Origin: an uncultured Alphaproteobacteria bacterium
Lineage (GTDB): Bacteria > Pseudomonadota > Alphaproteobacteria > Rs-D84
Direction of reading: 5' to 3'
Assembly (NCBI GenBank): GCA_934272785.1
Contig: CAKQSE010000001.1
Location: 62,001-126,000 of the forward strand
DNA: 64,000 bases
Shown in pieces: positions 17,415 to 26,193 of this stretch. The notes below the pieces were generated by a model that was given only the letters and a program-made list of their open reading frames with translations, did no database searches and was not told the origin of the DNA. Numbering within the stretch: the first letter of the stretch is position 1; every line of letters starts with the position of its first letter. The position numbers were made by a program, and so were the translations under genes.

Positions 17415-17960
17415 ATGAAAAAGAATATATTACTGTGTATTGCAATTATTGTGGCGGCGGTCGCGCTGGACGCGGTGACCAAGGGGGCATTGCTGTATCT
17501 GATAACAGGTGGCGTGCCGGTGTCGGGCCCGGCGTGGGACATTGTGCCGGTGCCGTATTTGATGGCACATGTGACCGATTGGTTTAACATTGTGTTCACA
17601 TGGAACCCGGGCGCATCGTTTTCAATGCTGCGCACTGTGGGCGAGGGGGCGCCCCTGCTTATCGTGCTGGCCACGGGATTTATAATCGGCTTTATCGGGT
17701 ATTACCTGTTTGCACGCGCAGAAAAATATGAACGCGTGCCACTGGCGTTGATTGTTGGTGGGGCGTTGGGAAATCTGATTGACCGTGTGCGTTTTGGCGC
17801 GGTGGTGGATTTCTTAGACTTTCATATTGGTGGGGCACATTGGCCGGCATTTAATGTCGCCGACATTTGCATTTGTGTGGGTGTTGCACTATATATCTTG
17901 AACTGGGTTATTGCGCGTCGTCGTTGCATGGCGTCTGTTAAATCAAAGGGTAAAAAGTAA
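17415..17960 (+). CDS. lspA: Lipoprotein signal peptidase (signal peptidase II)
   Basis: 181 residues from ATG at 17415 (MKKNILLC). It cleaves the signal peptide of diacylated prolipoproteins in the inner membrane. Motifs include TWNPGASFSML, ALGNLIDRVRFGAVVDFLDF with the first catalytic Asp, and WPAFNVADICI with the second. Four membrane segments are visible. The stop overlaps the yidC start by one base, so both envelope-biogenesis genes are probably coupled. Confidence 0.95.
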   Translation: MKKNILLCIAIIVAAVALDAVTKGALLYLITGGVPVSGPAWDIVPVPYLMAHVTDWFNIVFTWNPGASFSMLRTVGEGAPLLIVLATGFIIGFIGYYLFARAEKYERVPLALIVGGALGNLIDRVRFGAVVDFLDFHIGGAHWPAFNVADICICVGVALYILNWVIARRRCMASVKSKGKK

Positions 17961-19528
17961 TGGTAAAATATTTGGATAATAATTCGGGCTTTGCCCAGTG
18001 GAATGCGAATAAAAACGCCACGACCAAGAAATCAATGTTTGGATCGTTCTTGTGGTGGTGCGTGCTGTTTTTTGCGGCGTGGTGGGCAATTGGCGCAATC
18101 ATGTCACCAAAGCAGCAGGCCCCCGTTGCCACCGAACCAGAACCTGTGTTGGATTTGTCGGCGGTCCCGGCGCACACCACGGCGTCTGATAAAATCACGG
18201 CAACGGTGCGCGGCCTGCGCGTATCAAACGTCACATTGGCTGATTTCGCGGACCAGGGCGATGCGTCTGACGCGGCGCGCGTAACATTATTGAACGGCCC
18301 ACACGATTTTGCCGAGGTTGGCGTCATCGCCACCGGAACATCGGCCCCAACACCGGAAACCGTTTGGAATAAAAACGGTGATGCGTTCACATGGCGTAAT
18401 TCTGATGGTGTTGAATATCGCCGCACGGTGACGGTCGATGGATACATTGTCACAATCAACGATGAAATCAAGAACAAGTCCGCGCACGATATCACGGTTA
18501 CACCATATGCGCGCGTTGTGCGTGACGCCGGTCAGAAATCGTCCAGTGGCGTTTATACCGGTATGGTTGCGTATGTAAATTCTGATGTAGAACACAACGA
18601 TTGGTATAAACTGGACAAGAAATCATACGCGTATTCAACGACAAATGGTTTTGCGGGCTTTGCCGACCAGTATTGGGAAACGATTGTTCAACTGGACAGC
18701 CCGGATCAAACCATACGTGGCAAAAAGGCGTTTGGCACCACATATCAAACAGACGTTGCCGCGGCGGCGGTTCCTGTGCCGGCGGGTGGCGACAAAACAA
18801 TTACAACGCGCATATTTGCCGGCCCACGTGACCAGAACGTTTTGTCGGGTGCATCTGGCGTAATTGCGGGAATTGATGAAACCGTGGATTATGGTTGGTT
18901 CTGGTTCTTGGCACGACCAATGCTGTGGGCGTTAAACGGGCTGTATGCGATTGTTGGCAATTACGGGATTGCGATTATCCTGTTCACATTGCTGTTGCGT
19001 TTGGCGATATGGCCACTGACGCGCAAGTCATACACATCAATGATTACCATGCAAAAGATGCAGCCGGAAATGGCGCGTATCCAGAAACTGTATGCGAACG
19101 ATAAAATGCGTCTGCAAATGGAAATGGTGCGCCTGTATCAGACACACAAGACATCACCGATGTCGGGCTGTCTGCCGATGTTGATCCAGATTCCGATATT
19201 CTTTGCGTTATACAAGGCGTTACTGGTATCCGTTCCAATGCGCAGTGCGGGATTCCTGTGGATATCTGATTTGGCGGCGATGGATCCATACTTTATATTG
19301 CCGATATTGATGGGGGCGACGATGTGGTGGCAATCGCGTCTGCAAACCGTTGCCCGGACCGCATCTGGCAATGACGCCGTTGCCCAGACCCAGCGCGTTA
19401 TGAAATGGATGCCGGTGATATTCACGTTCTTGTTTGCATGGATGCCGGCGGGATTGGTGCTGTATTGGACGGTATCGAACCTGTTTGGTATTGCCCAGAT
19501 GCAGATAATTAAACGCACATCAAAATAA
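17960..19528 (+). CDS. yidC: Membrane protein insertase YidC
   Basis: 522 residues. It has one N-terminal membrane helix (about 33-50), a periplasmic beta domain (about 65-320) and a conserved five-helix insertase core starting at GIAIILFTLLLRLAIWPLTRKSY, which includes the hydrophilic-groove Arg. The cytoplasmic hairpin (MTMQKMQPEMARIQKLY-like) is present. It folds and inserts inner-membrane proteins with or without SecYEG. It follows lspA with a TAATG overlap and ends at an intrinsic terminator; there is no rnpA-rpmH nearby. Confidence 0.96.
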   Translation: MVKYLDNNSGFAQWNANKNATTKKSMFGSFLWWCVLFFAAWWAIGAIMSPKQQAPVATEPEPVLDLSAVPAHTTASDKITATVRGLRVSNVTLADFADQGDASDAARVTLLNGPHDFAEVGVIATGTSAPTPETVWNKNGDAFTWRNSDGVEYRRTVTVDGYIVTINDEIKNKSAHDITVTPYARVVRDAGQKSSSGVYTGMVAYVNSDVEHNDWYKLDKKSYAYSTTNGFAGFADQYWETIVQLDSPDQTIRGKKAFGTTYQTDVAAAAVPVPAGGDKTITTRIFAGPRDQNVLSGASGVIAGIDETVDYGWFWFLARPMLWALNGLYAIVGNYGIAIILFTLLLRLAIWPLTRKSYTSMITMQKMQPEMARIQKLYANDKMRLQMEMVRLYQTHKTSPMSGCLPMLIQIPIFFALYKALLVSVPMRSAGFLWISDLAAMDPYFILPILMGATMWWQSRLQTVARTASGNDAVAQTQRVMKWMPVIFTFLFAWMPAGLVLYWTVSNLFGIAQMQIIKRTSK

Positions 19529-19554
19529 AAACGCCCCATCGGGGCGTTTTTGTA
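19528..19554 (+). terminator. Intrinsic terminator after yidC
   Basis: Hairpin ACGCCCC/GGGGCGT with TTTTTGT, directly after the stop codon. Confidence 0.9.
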
Positions 19555-19586
19555 AAATTATTAGATAATACAGATTGGGGGACGCT

Positions 19587-19961
19587 ATGAATGCAGAGTT
19601 AGAATCCGAAATCATCAAGGTAATTAAATCCTGTGATGTTAAATACAATGAATTGCGGGGCAATTACATATATACCGTTCATGATGCAACGGGTATGAAA
19701 ATAATAGAGGTATGCGGTGGTCCCGGATTTGATCTGCAAACGGTCCGGGTAAATGGCCAGATTGTCGGCAGTTATCGTTTCACCGTGGCCGCGTGTGTCC
19801 CGCCCGCGATTTTGCAAGAATCCCGCAGTGTCCACAACATTACCATGGCGTGCCAGACCAGATATCGTGAACTGGAAACAATGAAAAAGAATAAGGAATC
19901 AACAGAAAACGCAGACCAAATTGCGCTGGCGTTCTTGCGTTCACGGGTCAAGACAAAATAG
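19587..19961 (+). CDS. Hypothetical protein
   Basis: 124 residues from ATG at 19587, supported by GGGGGA upstream; a TTG at 19575 overlaps that site and is unlikely. No signal peptide or membrane segment. It contains a possible beta-rich N-terminal domain with GNYIYTVHDATGMKII and a charged helical tail. No family was recognised. It is convergent with and overlaps the next minus-strand gene by 14 bp. Confidence 0.65.
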   Translation: MNAELESEIIKVIKSCDVKYNELRGNYIYTVHDATGMKIIEVCGGPGFDLQTVRVNGQIVGSYRFTVAACVPPAILQESRSVHNITMACQTRYRELETMKKNKESTENADQIALAFLRSRVKTK

Positions 19962-20313
19962 TGTCACAGCAACGGGCCAGGTATTTAAACAGTGCGTCCG
20001 GCGTTTGAATTCGTTTGTGGCGCAGGCCGATAACGCGCTTTGTAAAATCAACACATGTTATGCCACCGCGCGCGCCCACATCGGGGGTGATATTTGGCGC
20101 GCAAATAAATTCCCATCCATGCGCGCGCAGTATGTTTATATCGCGCGCATTTAATGTAACCCGCGCAATATTGCGACGGGTTACGAATTGATACATAACA
20201 AACGGTTTCTGTGCGCCGGGGCGGACAATTATGGGGGCGCAGTGCCGAAAGTGACGACATAATATTCGTGGCAAAATTTTTGACGTTTTCACAGAAAATG
20301 CAATTATAACCAT
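19948..20313 (-). CDS. Hypothetical protein
   Basis: 121 residues, basic, no family recognised. The start codon follows AAAAGGA and lies 15 nt after the stop of the upstream minus-strand gene, so the two look like an operon. Codon use resembles that of neighbouring genes, which supports it being real. No signal peptide. A central stretch (NARDINILRAHGWEFICAPN) suggests an alpha/beta fold, but no function can be given. Confidence 0.6.
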   Translation of the reverse strand: MVIIAFSVKTSKILPRILCRHFRHCAPIIVRPGAQKPFVMYQFVTRRNIARVTLNARDINILRAHGWEFICAPNITPDVGARGGITCVDFTKRVIGLRHKRIQTPDALFKYLARCCDTILS

Positions 20314-20328
20314 TGTGACAATCCTTTT

Positions 20329-20682
20329 TTATTCCTGGGAAATCCAACCGCGTGCGATTGCGGCATCACCGATTGTCTGCATTGCACGCCGCCATAAATC
20401 TGCCGCCCGATTTTCGGCCCAGATATATTGATGTGGTGCGCGTCGGCGGTCCCCGAATTCCTTCATCACGCGTAATTGTTCATCAGATAATTTCCCACAC
20501 AGATATAATTTTGTTACCAGCGTTTCCACATCGACCAATTCGGCAACGCGGCGTGTGGCACAGTCGCGTGGTCGCATAAATGCATTGCGAACAGATTTAG
20601 AATACAGAAACCAAAACCACATTTGTTCTGCACTGTGAAATTTTTCTGGTGCGTATTCTGGTTGAATGTGTTGTGCTGTCAT
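20329..20682 (-). CDS. Hypothetical protein, helical
   Basis: 117 residues with a strong AGGAGGAG site before the ATG at 20682. It is rich in Trp, Arg and Ala and appears mostly helical, with EQMWFWFLYSKSVRNAFMR, VETLVTKLYLCGKLSDEQL and a C-terminal WRRAMQTIGDAAIARGWI. No signal peptide or membrane helix. The family is not recognised. It is first in a two-gene minus-strand operon, downstream of but separated by two terminators from the secretion genes. Confidence 0.7.
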   Translation of the reverse strand: MTAQHIQPEYAPEKFHSAEQMWFWFLYSKSVRNAFMRPRDCATRRVAELVDVETLVTKLYLCGKLSDEQLRVMKEFGDRRRAPHQYIWAENRAADLWRRAMQTIGDAAIARGWISQE

Positions 20683-20712
20683 TTTTTTCTCCTCCTGTTG
20701 TATTTAATTTAT

Positions 20713-20741
20713 GTGGCACAGGAATAAATTCCTGTGCCATG
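20713..20741. promoter_or_regulatory. Hairpin in the leader of the 20682 gene
   Basis: TGGCACAGGAAT and ATTCCTGTGCCA form a strong inverted repeat about 35 nt before the start codon on the minus strand. It may be an operator or an mRNA structure. Confidence 0.4.
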
Positions 20742-20859
20742 ATATATAGACCAACAATTGACGTATGTAAAATATTACAACCGTTGGTTGAAATCAGAAT
20801 CGGAAAACCGATTCATTACGCGATTTTTAATTTATATAAACGAATCGCGAAATAAATAA

Positions 20860-20884
20860 AAAACGCGCCACGGCGCGTTTGGTA
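20860..20884 (-). terminator. Second terminator behind the virB10-like gene
   Basis: On the minus strand, AAACGCGCC/GGCGCGTTT is followed by a T-rich tail. It lies about 80 nt after the stop codon of the secretion operon. Confidence 0.75.
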
Positions 20885-20929
20885 TTTGTGGGTGATGGTA
20901 TGGTGATGTGTAACGGACTCCTTTGGTAT

Positions 20930-20957
20930 AAAAATAAACCCGCCATGTGGCGGGTGT
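20930..20957 (-). terminator. First terminator behind the virB10-like gene
   Basis: Minus-strand hairpin ACCCGCC/GGCGGGT followed by TTATTTTTAT, directly after the stop codon. Confidence 0.85.
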
Positions 20958-20960
20958 GGA

Positions 20961-23363
20961 TTACAATATCGGCGGGAAACAGTCGCCCCCGGTATCAGGA
21001 CAACAATTGAATCCCTGGTCGCCCATATCAGTGAACGTTTCCCCGGTGCAGCATCCGTTTGCGTCGGGCGTTGTGCCATCTTCGCACGTGATAACGGATT
21101 GCACGGTGTCTTCTTCGACCTTGGCCGTTTGGAACGGATTTTGAATCGAGCCATCATCGTTGTATTTCAGTCCCAAAACATTTTCATTGTATGTTTTGCT
21201 GCCGACACCACCTGTGCTGGCGATACTGTTAGAATTACTCGCGTCTTGCTGATTTTCATATACCGCCGCCTGGCGTGCATTATTGATAGCCTGATAGTTT
21301 TTAGATTTGCAATACGCCAACACCGTGCGATAGTCATACCCAGAGCTGTATATTTGTTCAGTCATACTGCCATTGATATCATATATGCCTTTGTCGTCTG
21401 CTTTGCAATATTGGTCAAAATTAAATGAGCGAACCTGGCCAACCCATGAGTCATCATCGGCTTTGCGACCACGCGTAAAGCTTTCCCAGTTGGCGCGCAC
21501 GTTGCGATTGATATCTGCTTTTTGAGAGGCCGCAGTCACTTTAGCTACAGAACAATTTTTCGTCGTATCTTTACCGCATGTGATGACCAAATCAGTTGGT
21601 GAAAATACCGTTATACGCGTGCCGGCCGCAATTGAAAATGGGGGAACGGTATTGTCCAGCATATCCACAATAAACTTTTGGGCAACCTGGTTCCATGCGG
21701 TGATAATTTCATTTTTCGCCAATTCAGACGAACGCACAGTGCCCGATTGCACAACCGTATTGTTATCCAGGTCAATTTGATTCACAAATTTATCGGTAAT
21801 CGGCGCAATCATATTCACCGCCGCCGGCACCACCGCGGTCAGTAATGGCAACACCATTTGTTCGATATAATCCGTGCTGCCATATCCGGGAACGCCCGCG
21901 CGACCCTGGGAATCGCCAGAAAATGGGGTCGATTCTTGACTGGCAAAATTAAATTCAACGCCACTGGGTAAAATAAATTGATACCAACGAATATCCATAC
22001 GACCAACGGTTTTATATGGCCCGGGAATATCACCCGTGACATACCCCAGTAACAACGTTCCTGCCGGAATTACAACCGTGCGACCATTATCAGAATACAC
22101 ATTGCGATCAACCGTTGCACGCACCGGCAATGTTTTTGCGCCTTCTGTATACAATGATGGATCGGCGCGAACCTCGGACACAATGGTGGCCGGAATTGGC
22201 TTGTATTGCCGCAATACAAATGTGCGGTCAAACGGGTCAGATGAAAATATCGCCTGACCACTGGTCCCAATGATAACGTCGTCTGAATTATCCTTCATCG
22301 TGATGCCACTGCGAAAACGGGTGACGTCTTCGGTGCCGGAATCCGCCCCAGACATTTTTTCAATTTCATCGGTCGTCAATTGATATGCGCGATTTTTAAC
22401 GCGCGATACCGGATTGGATAATTGTGGCAACGCGCCATCCGAATTGATTGCGGTGTATCCGATATGTTCGGCGTCGGTCCCAATCTTTTTACCAGTGTTG
22501 TTTATATCGGTGATGATACCACTGTCGGGATTATAGACGCCCGTTGGATTGTTGCATTTTTTATCTGAAAACGGGTGAAAGTAATACGCGCCGCGTTCTG
22601 GACGAATCCATCCGATTTGCGTGCCGTTTGAATTGTACCCCGGAAATGCAAATTCAGAACACGCAACAGCCGGCGTGTCATTGACCACCGTTTCCGCTGG
22701 CGCATTATCACGTGCGTCGGCAAATGGATCGGCGGGGGCCAATGTCTCAACCTGGGTTTTAATCTCTTCCTGGACCGGTTTAGGCTCTGGCATTGGTGCG
22801 GGGGCGACAACCGGTTCTGGTTCCTTGACAGATACCGGCGCAACCGCTGATAATACCAAAGCAATCTTTTCAGAATTAGACATGTCTTTGGGTTGGCGCG
22901 CATCGTGCCAATCAACAAACATTGCCAATGTTTTACTTTCCATTGCCGACGTTGGCGCGAATTCCAGTGTGATACTGCAAGCGGTAACTTGGTTTATTTC
23001 GGCCATTTTTTTGCAGGTGTCCTTGACGCTCAATCCCGCAACACTTTCGTGATAGCGAACATCTTCGATTTTTGCCGGGGCCGTTGCATTAAAACGCAAT
23101 GTGATTTTTTTTGTTGTGCCAATCGTAACATCGGTCCATGTCAACGTGTTTTTATCCCAGTCATCGGTCGGATTCGCCGTGATAACCAATTGGATTGGAT
23201 TGTCATCAGCGGTGCTCTGGACAGTGGATGATTTGCCACGCCCGCCCAACAACAAAATCAGCAATATCATCACGACAATAAATGCCGCCGCCAGCAACAT
23301 CCACTGGATATGCTTTGGTGTTGTCTTTCGAATATTCGTAATTTGCTGTTTGATACCGCTCAT
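20961..23363 (-). CDS. VirB10/TrbI-like type IV secretion core protein
   Basis: 800 residues, about twice the length of VirB10. In order: a short cytoplasmic N-terminus, one membrane helix (about 20-41), a beta-rich domain (about 50-180), a Pro/Glu linker (EPEPVVAPAPMPEPKPVQEE), a middle domain with Cys, and a VirB10/TrbI-type barrel domain (about 365-600) with VVIPAGTLLLGYVTGDI and DIRWYQFILPSGVEF. A Cys-containing extension of about 150 residues follows. VirB10 proteins span both membranes in the type IV core complex. It is third after virB8- and virB9-like genes. The barrel assignment is firm; the extra parts are not. Confidence 0.85.
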   Translation of the reverse strand: MSGIKQQITNIRKTTPKHIQWMLLAAAFIVVMILLILLLGGRGKSSTVQSTADDNPIQLVITANPTDDWDKNTLTWTDVTIGTTKKITLRFNATAPAKIEDVRYHESVAGLSVKDTCKKMAEINQVTACSITLEFAPTSAMESKTLAMFVDWHDARQPKDMSNSEKIALVLSAVAPVSVKEPEPVVAPAPMPEPKPVQEEIKTQVETLAPADPFADARDNAPAETVVNDTPAVACSEFAFPGYNSNGTQIGWIRPERGAYYFHPFSDKKCNNPTGVYNPDSGIITDINNTGKKIGTDAEHIGYTAINSDGALPQLSNPVSRVKNRAYQLTTDEIEKMSGADSGTEDVTRFRSGITMKDNSDDVIIGTSGQAIFSSDPFDRTFVLRQYKPIPATIVSEVRADPSLYTEGAKTLPVRATVDRNVYSDNGRTVVIPAGTLLLGYVTGDIPGPYKTVGRMDIRWYQFILPSGVEFNFASQESTPFSGDSQGRAGVPGYGSTDYIEQMVLPLLTAVVPAAVNMIAPITDKFVNQIDLDNNTVVQSGTVRSSELAKNEIITAWNQVAQKFIVDMLDNTVPPFSIAAGTRITVFSPTDLVITCGKDTTKNCSVAKVTAASQKADINRNVRANWESFTRGRKADDDSWVGQVRSFNFDQYCKADDKGIYDINGSMTEQIYSSGYDYRTVLAYCKSKNYQAINNARQAAVYENQQDASNSNSIASTGGVGSKTYNENVLGLKYNDDGSIQNPFQTAKVEEDTVQSVITCEDGTTPDANGCCTGETFTDMGDQGFNCCPDTGGDCFPPIL

Positions 23364-23387
23364 ATTAAATCCCGCCTGGAATATCAG

Positions 23388-24920
23388 TTATTGAATACGC
23401 ACAACGCTGCAACTGGCCCCGCTGAATTTCAACAGTTGGTCGCACAGTTTCTGGGCCGTGTCAATGTCGGCCATTGGACCGATGCGCAAACGATACAGAC
23501 GCGCCGCGCGTGATGTTGCACCCAATTCGCCAACACCCTGTTCGTCAACGGCAAAGAACACCTTGTCCTTGTACGGGGTCAGCAATCCAACACCATCATC
23601 GCCGCTGAATTTCGCCAGCAATCCCGTCCAATAATCGTCCAGTGCCTTGACCGATGTGTCCGATTTCAATTCAACGGCAACACCGTTCTGGTTGCTGGTA
23701 ATCAGTGGAATATTCGTCTGGGGCAGGTAAGAGCCCGCCGTCACGCGTTCGGTCGGCATCATATTTACACCAGTGGTGCCCGACGACATAGCCGGCATTG
23801 TGGCGGTTGTCGCAACAGACGCCGGCATGTAATATCCCGTGCCCGCAATCGCGTTTGTGTTCGAAATGTATGTCGGCGTCCCGGTGTAATTTACACCCGC
23901 CGTATTGATTGCATTTTGATCCATTGAATACGCAATGTTATTCAGTGATTGTCCCGACATCATGGATTGTGCAACGTTCGCCTCGGCCAATGCCATGACC
24001 GACGCCGTGTCGGCAATCAAGAACGGCTTTTCGCGCTTTTTAATACACACAATGCGTTGCCCACTGCGCAGGACCATGTCGCCTACGGCCTCTACTATCA
24101 ACAGGCGGCCATCGTCACCATCGGTGCGGAATCCAACCGGGGATTCACCACCCTCGACCAACAATGAAACCACCGGACGCTGGGTCATGGCAATAACCTT
24201 GTCGCCAAAGTCAATGTATGTGAATATACGATCGCGCCATACGCGTTCTGGGGCGATAACATAATCGTCTGGGTTTGGAACAAAGATATCCAAATCAAAA
24301 CGGAATTCCGATGGATCAATCTTCATTGATTTAATCCAACCGTAATCTTCGCCATCGGCACCAACCGTGCTGGTGGTTTTGGCGGCCCTTTTAAATATAG
24401 ATGATGCGCCACTGGTCGCGTCGTTCGCACTTGTTGCACCTGGCAAAGTCGTATTGCCGTCCAGAACAACCTCTACCTGGGAATAGGTGATTTCGCTGGA
24501 ATTAGATGGTTCACTGCGCAGATAGAAAATATATTTATTACCAGATTTGCCCGTCACAATCAGGTTTGTGTCCGAACCCTGGTTGCTGGCGGTGGGGCTG
24601 ATAATCATTGTGCGATCGCCCTGGTTCGCCTCTATCGTGAACAGACCCTGGTTTCCGATAACCGCGTCGGCAATTTGTTCGCCATTCGGCAGGGACACCA
24701 TCGTCACCATACCGTTACGCAGTTTGATGGGCAATACACTGCCCGTGGTCCATGACAATTGGGCGTATCCGGGTTTTGTGCTGCCCGCGGCCATATTTGC
24801 GGTTGGGTTATCCCATGCGTCCTGGACACCATAGTTCACCGCGATCGCCGGTGCAATCATGCACATCGACGCCAGGCAAAACACAGATATGTTTAACTTG
24901 ATTGCTGTCTTAAAACTCAT
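23388..24920 (-). CDS. VirB9/TrbG-like type IV secretion protein with SPOR-like C-terminus
   Basis: 510 residues from ATG at 24920, chosen because TAAGGA precedes it and a signal peptide follows (MSFKTAIKLNISVFCLASMC...AIA). The N-terminal part matches the inner-layer VirB9 domain (GNQGLFTIEANQGDRTMIISP, then NLIVTGKSGNKYIFYLRS). The central part matches the outer-layer VirB9/CagX domain (ERVWRDRIFTYIDFGDKV, LVLRSGQ-like MVLRSGQRIVCI). A linker of about 120 residues leads to a SPOR-like end (AARLYRLRIGPMADIDTAQ). VirB9 proteins are usually about 270-300 residues. It sits 24 nt before the virB10-like gene. Confidence 0.83.
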   Translation of the reverse strand: MSFKTAIKLNISVFCLASMCMIAPAIAVNYGVQDAWDNPTANMAAGSTKPGYAQLSWTTGSVLPIKLRNGMVTMVSLPNGEQIADAVIGNQGLFTIEANQGDRTMIISPTASNQGSDTNLIVTGKSGNKYIFYLRSEPSNSSEITYSQVEVVLDGNTTLPGATSANDATSGASSIFKRAAKTTSTVGADGEDYGWIKSMKIDPSEFRFDLDIFVPNPDDYVIAPERVWRDRIFTYIDFGDKVIAMTQRPVVSLLVEGGESPVGFRTDGDDGRLLIVEAVGDMVLRSGQRIVCIKKREKPFLIADTASVMALAEANVAQSMMSGQSLNNIAYSMDQNAINTAGVNYTGTPTYISNTNAIAGTGYYMPASVATTATMPAMSSGTTGVNMMPTERVTAGSYLPQTNIPLITSNQNGVAVELKSDTSVKALDDYWTGLLAKFSGDDGVGLLTPYKDKVFFAVDEQGVGELGATSRAARLYRLRIGPMADIDTAQKLCDQLLKFSGASCSVVRIQ

Positions 24921-24965
24921 GCCCAATTCCTTACCTTTCAATTCATGTCGTGCGATGGGGACATA

Positions 24966-25643
24966 TTACTGTCCGTCATCAAGATATCCCGTGTCCAGCG
25001 GGTCCCCGTTCCCAGATTCCACGCGGTATTCCGATACGCGCACACCCAGCGGGTTATCCAGACGTTCCGACCACTTTAATTTTGTGTCGTCGTCCATTTG
25101 TAATTTCAATACGATTGTATAATCTTTTTTGGCGGTCTGTCCACCACTATCTTCACAAAAATACTTAAATTTTACCGCGAACGTATCCGCCGTGCGTGGT
25201 GTGACCGCACCGTTTTCGAATTCCACGCTGCAACTGAATTCAAAATCAGGCGCGCTGTTCATTATGGCGTTCCACATATTTGTCTGGGTAAATGCGTCAT
25301 AAACCGCGTCCGTGGACCATGTGTGAACGATGCCCGTCGCGTCATTGTTCCATTTGCGCAACATTACGCGTCCATCAGGCACGATTTCATTACGCGCCTT
25401 GATATATTCGCGAATAAATGCGCGTTTATACCATTTGACATTTTCGTCGGTTGTCGGCAACTGGTGAACGACAACGTCCCGGTCGGCACGCAGTTCGGAA
25501 TTCAAAAAGAACACCTGGGGCCGGTTCAGCGGGAACATTTTATACAGTGTATATCCTAACACCCCCAGCACGACAATCGCGCCAGCCAGCACAAACGTCA
25601 TCAGTCGTGATAATAAAATTGGCGGTTCTATGCGGTCTTGCAA
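24966..25643 (-). CDS. VirB8-like type IV secretion protein
   Basis: 225 residues with a TTG start at 25643 preceded by GAGGAAG. A short cytoplasmic N-terminus is followed by one membrane helix (about 14-36) and a periplasmic NTF2-like domain. Family signatures include WYKRAFIREYIKARNEIVPD and the C-terminal NPLGVRVSEYRVE. VirB8 is the inner-membrane assembly factor of type IV secretion systems. It is first in the three-gene unit. No VirB4, VirB6, VirB11 or VirD4 gene is in the window. Confidence 0.83.
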   Translation of the reverse strand: MQDRIEPPILLSRLMTFVLAGAIVVLGVLGYTLYKMFPLNRPQVFFLNSELRADRDVVVHQLPTTDENVKWYKRAFIREYIKARNEIVPDGRVMLRKWNNDATGIVHTWSTDAVYDAFTQTNMWNAIMNSAPDFEFSCSVEFENGAVTPRTADTFAVKFKYFCEDSGGQTAKKDYTIVLKLQMDDDTKLKWSERLDNPLGVRVSEYRVESGNGDPLDTGYLDDGQ

Positions 25644-25750
25644 TGACTTCCTCTCTCTGTTTTTAACAAATCATAGACAAAAAGTGGCACTGCGTGCAAG
25701 TAAAAAGTGCGAAAAATCAAAAAAAATCAGACCGGTTTTTCAGATTTTGC

Positions 25751-25779
25751 TTGCGCGCGACGCGTTAAAATCATATAAT
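25751..25779 (+). promoter_or_regulatory. Promoter upstream of tRNA-Trp
   Basis: TTGCGC and TATAAT with a 17-nt spacer, about 100 nt before the tRNA gene; likely one of two start sites for the tRNA-secE-nusG transcript. Confidence 0.6.
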
Positions 25780-25796
25780 ATGTGCGCTTTTTCTGC

Positions 25797-25824
25797 TTGC
25801 TTTTTCGTTTGTGTGTGCTATCCT
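25797..25824 (+). promoter_or_regulatory. Second promoter upstream of tRNA-Trp
   Basis: TTGCTT and TATCCT with a 16-nt spacer, about 55 nt before the tRNA gene. Confidence 0.45.
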
Positions 25825-25880
25825 GGCGCAGACTATCGGGATGGTTGCGTGATTGTGCAGGCATAAAAGCGACCAAAAAC

Positions 25881-25954
25881 AGGGGCATAGTTCAACGGTA
25901 GAATATCGGTCTCCAAAACCGCGGATAAGGGTTCGATTCCTTTTGCCCCTGCCA
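25881..25954 (+). tRNA. tRNA-Trp (anticodon CCA)
   Basis: The seven-pair acceptor stem AGGGGCA/TGCCCCT, a T-loop GTTCGATTC and the anticodon loop CTCCAAA give anticodon CCA. The 3' CCA is encoded. It lies directly before secE, the arrangement common in Proteobacteria. Confidence 0.95.
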
Positions 25955-25988
25955 AGATTTCTGATGGTCGGACATAGTGGGCGAATTT

Positions 25989-26168
25989 ATGAAAAAAGTT
26001 ATTGATTATATTAAATCTGTGCGCAGTGAGTGGTTTAAAATCGTATGGCCATCACGCGACACTGTTGTTCGTGCAACTATTATGATTCTGGTATTTTCTG
26101 CGGCGGCGGCATTGTTCTTCTTTGCGGTGGACAGTGTGCTGAACGCAATTGTTGGTTGGATTTTCTAA
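25989..26168 (+). CDS. secE: Protein translocase subunit SecE
   Basis: 59 residues from ATG at 25989; GTG at 25977 is an alternative. It has the family's amphipathic segment (KSVRSEWFKIVWPSRDTVVRAT) and one C-terminal membrane helix, the short single-helix form seen in most bacteria outside the enteric group. SecE holds the SecY channel together. It is followed by nusG 25 nt later. Confidence 0.93.
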   Translation: MKKVIDYIKSVRSEWFKIVWPSRDTVVRATIMILVFSAAAALFFFAVDSVLNAIVGWIF

Positions 26169-26193
26169 AACAAAACGGGCAAAGGATACGCAT

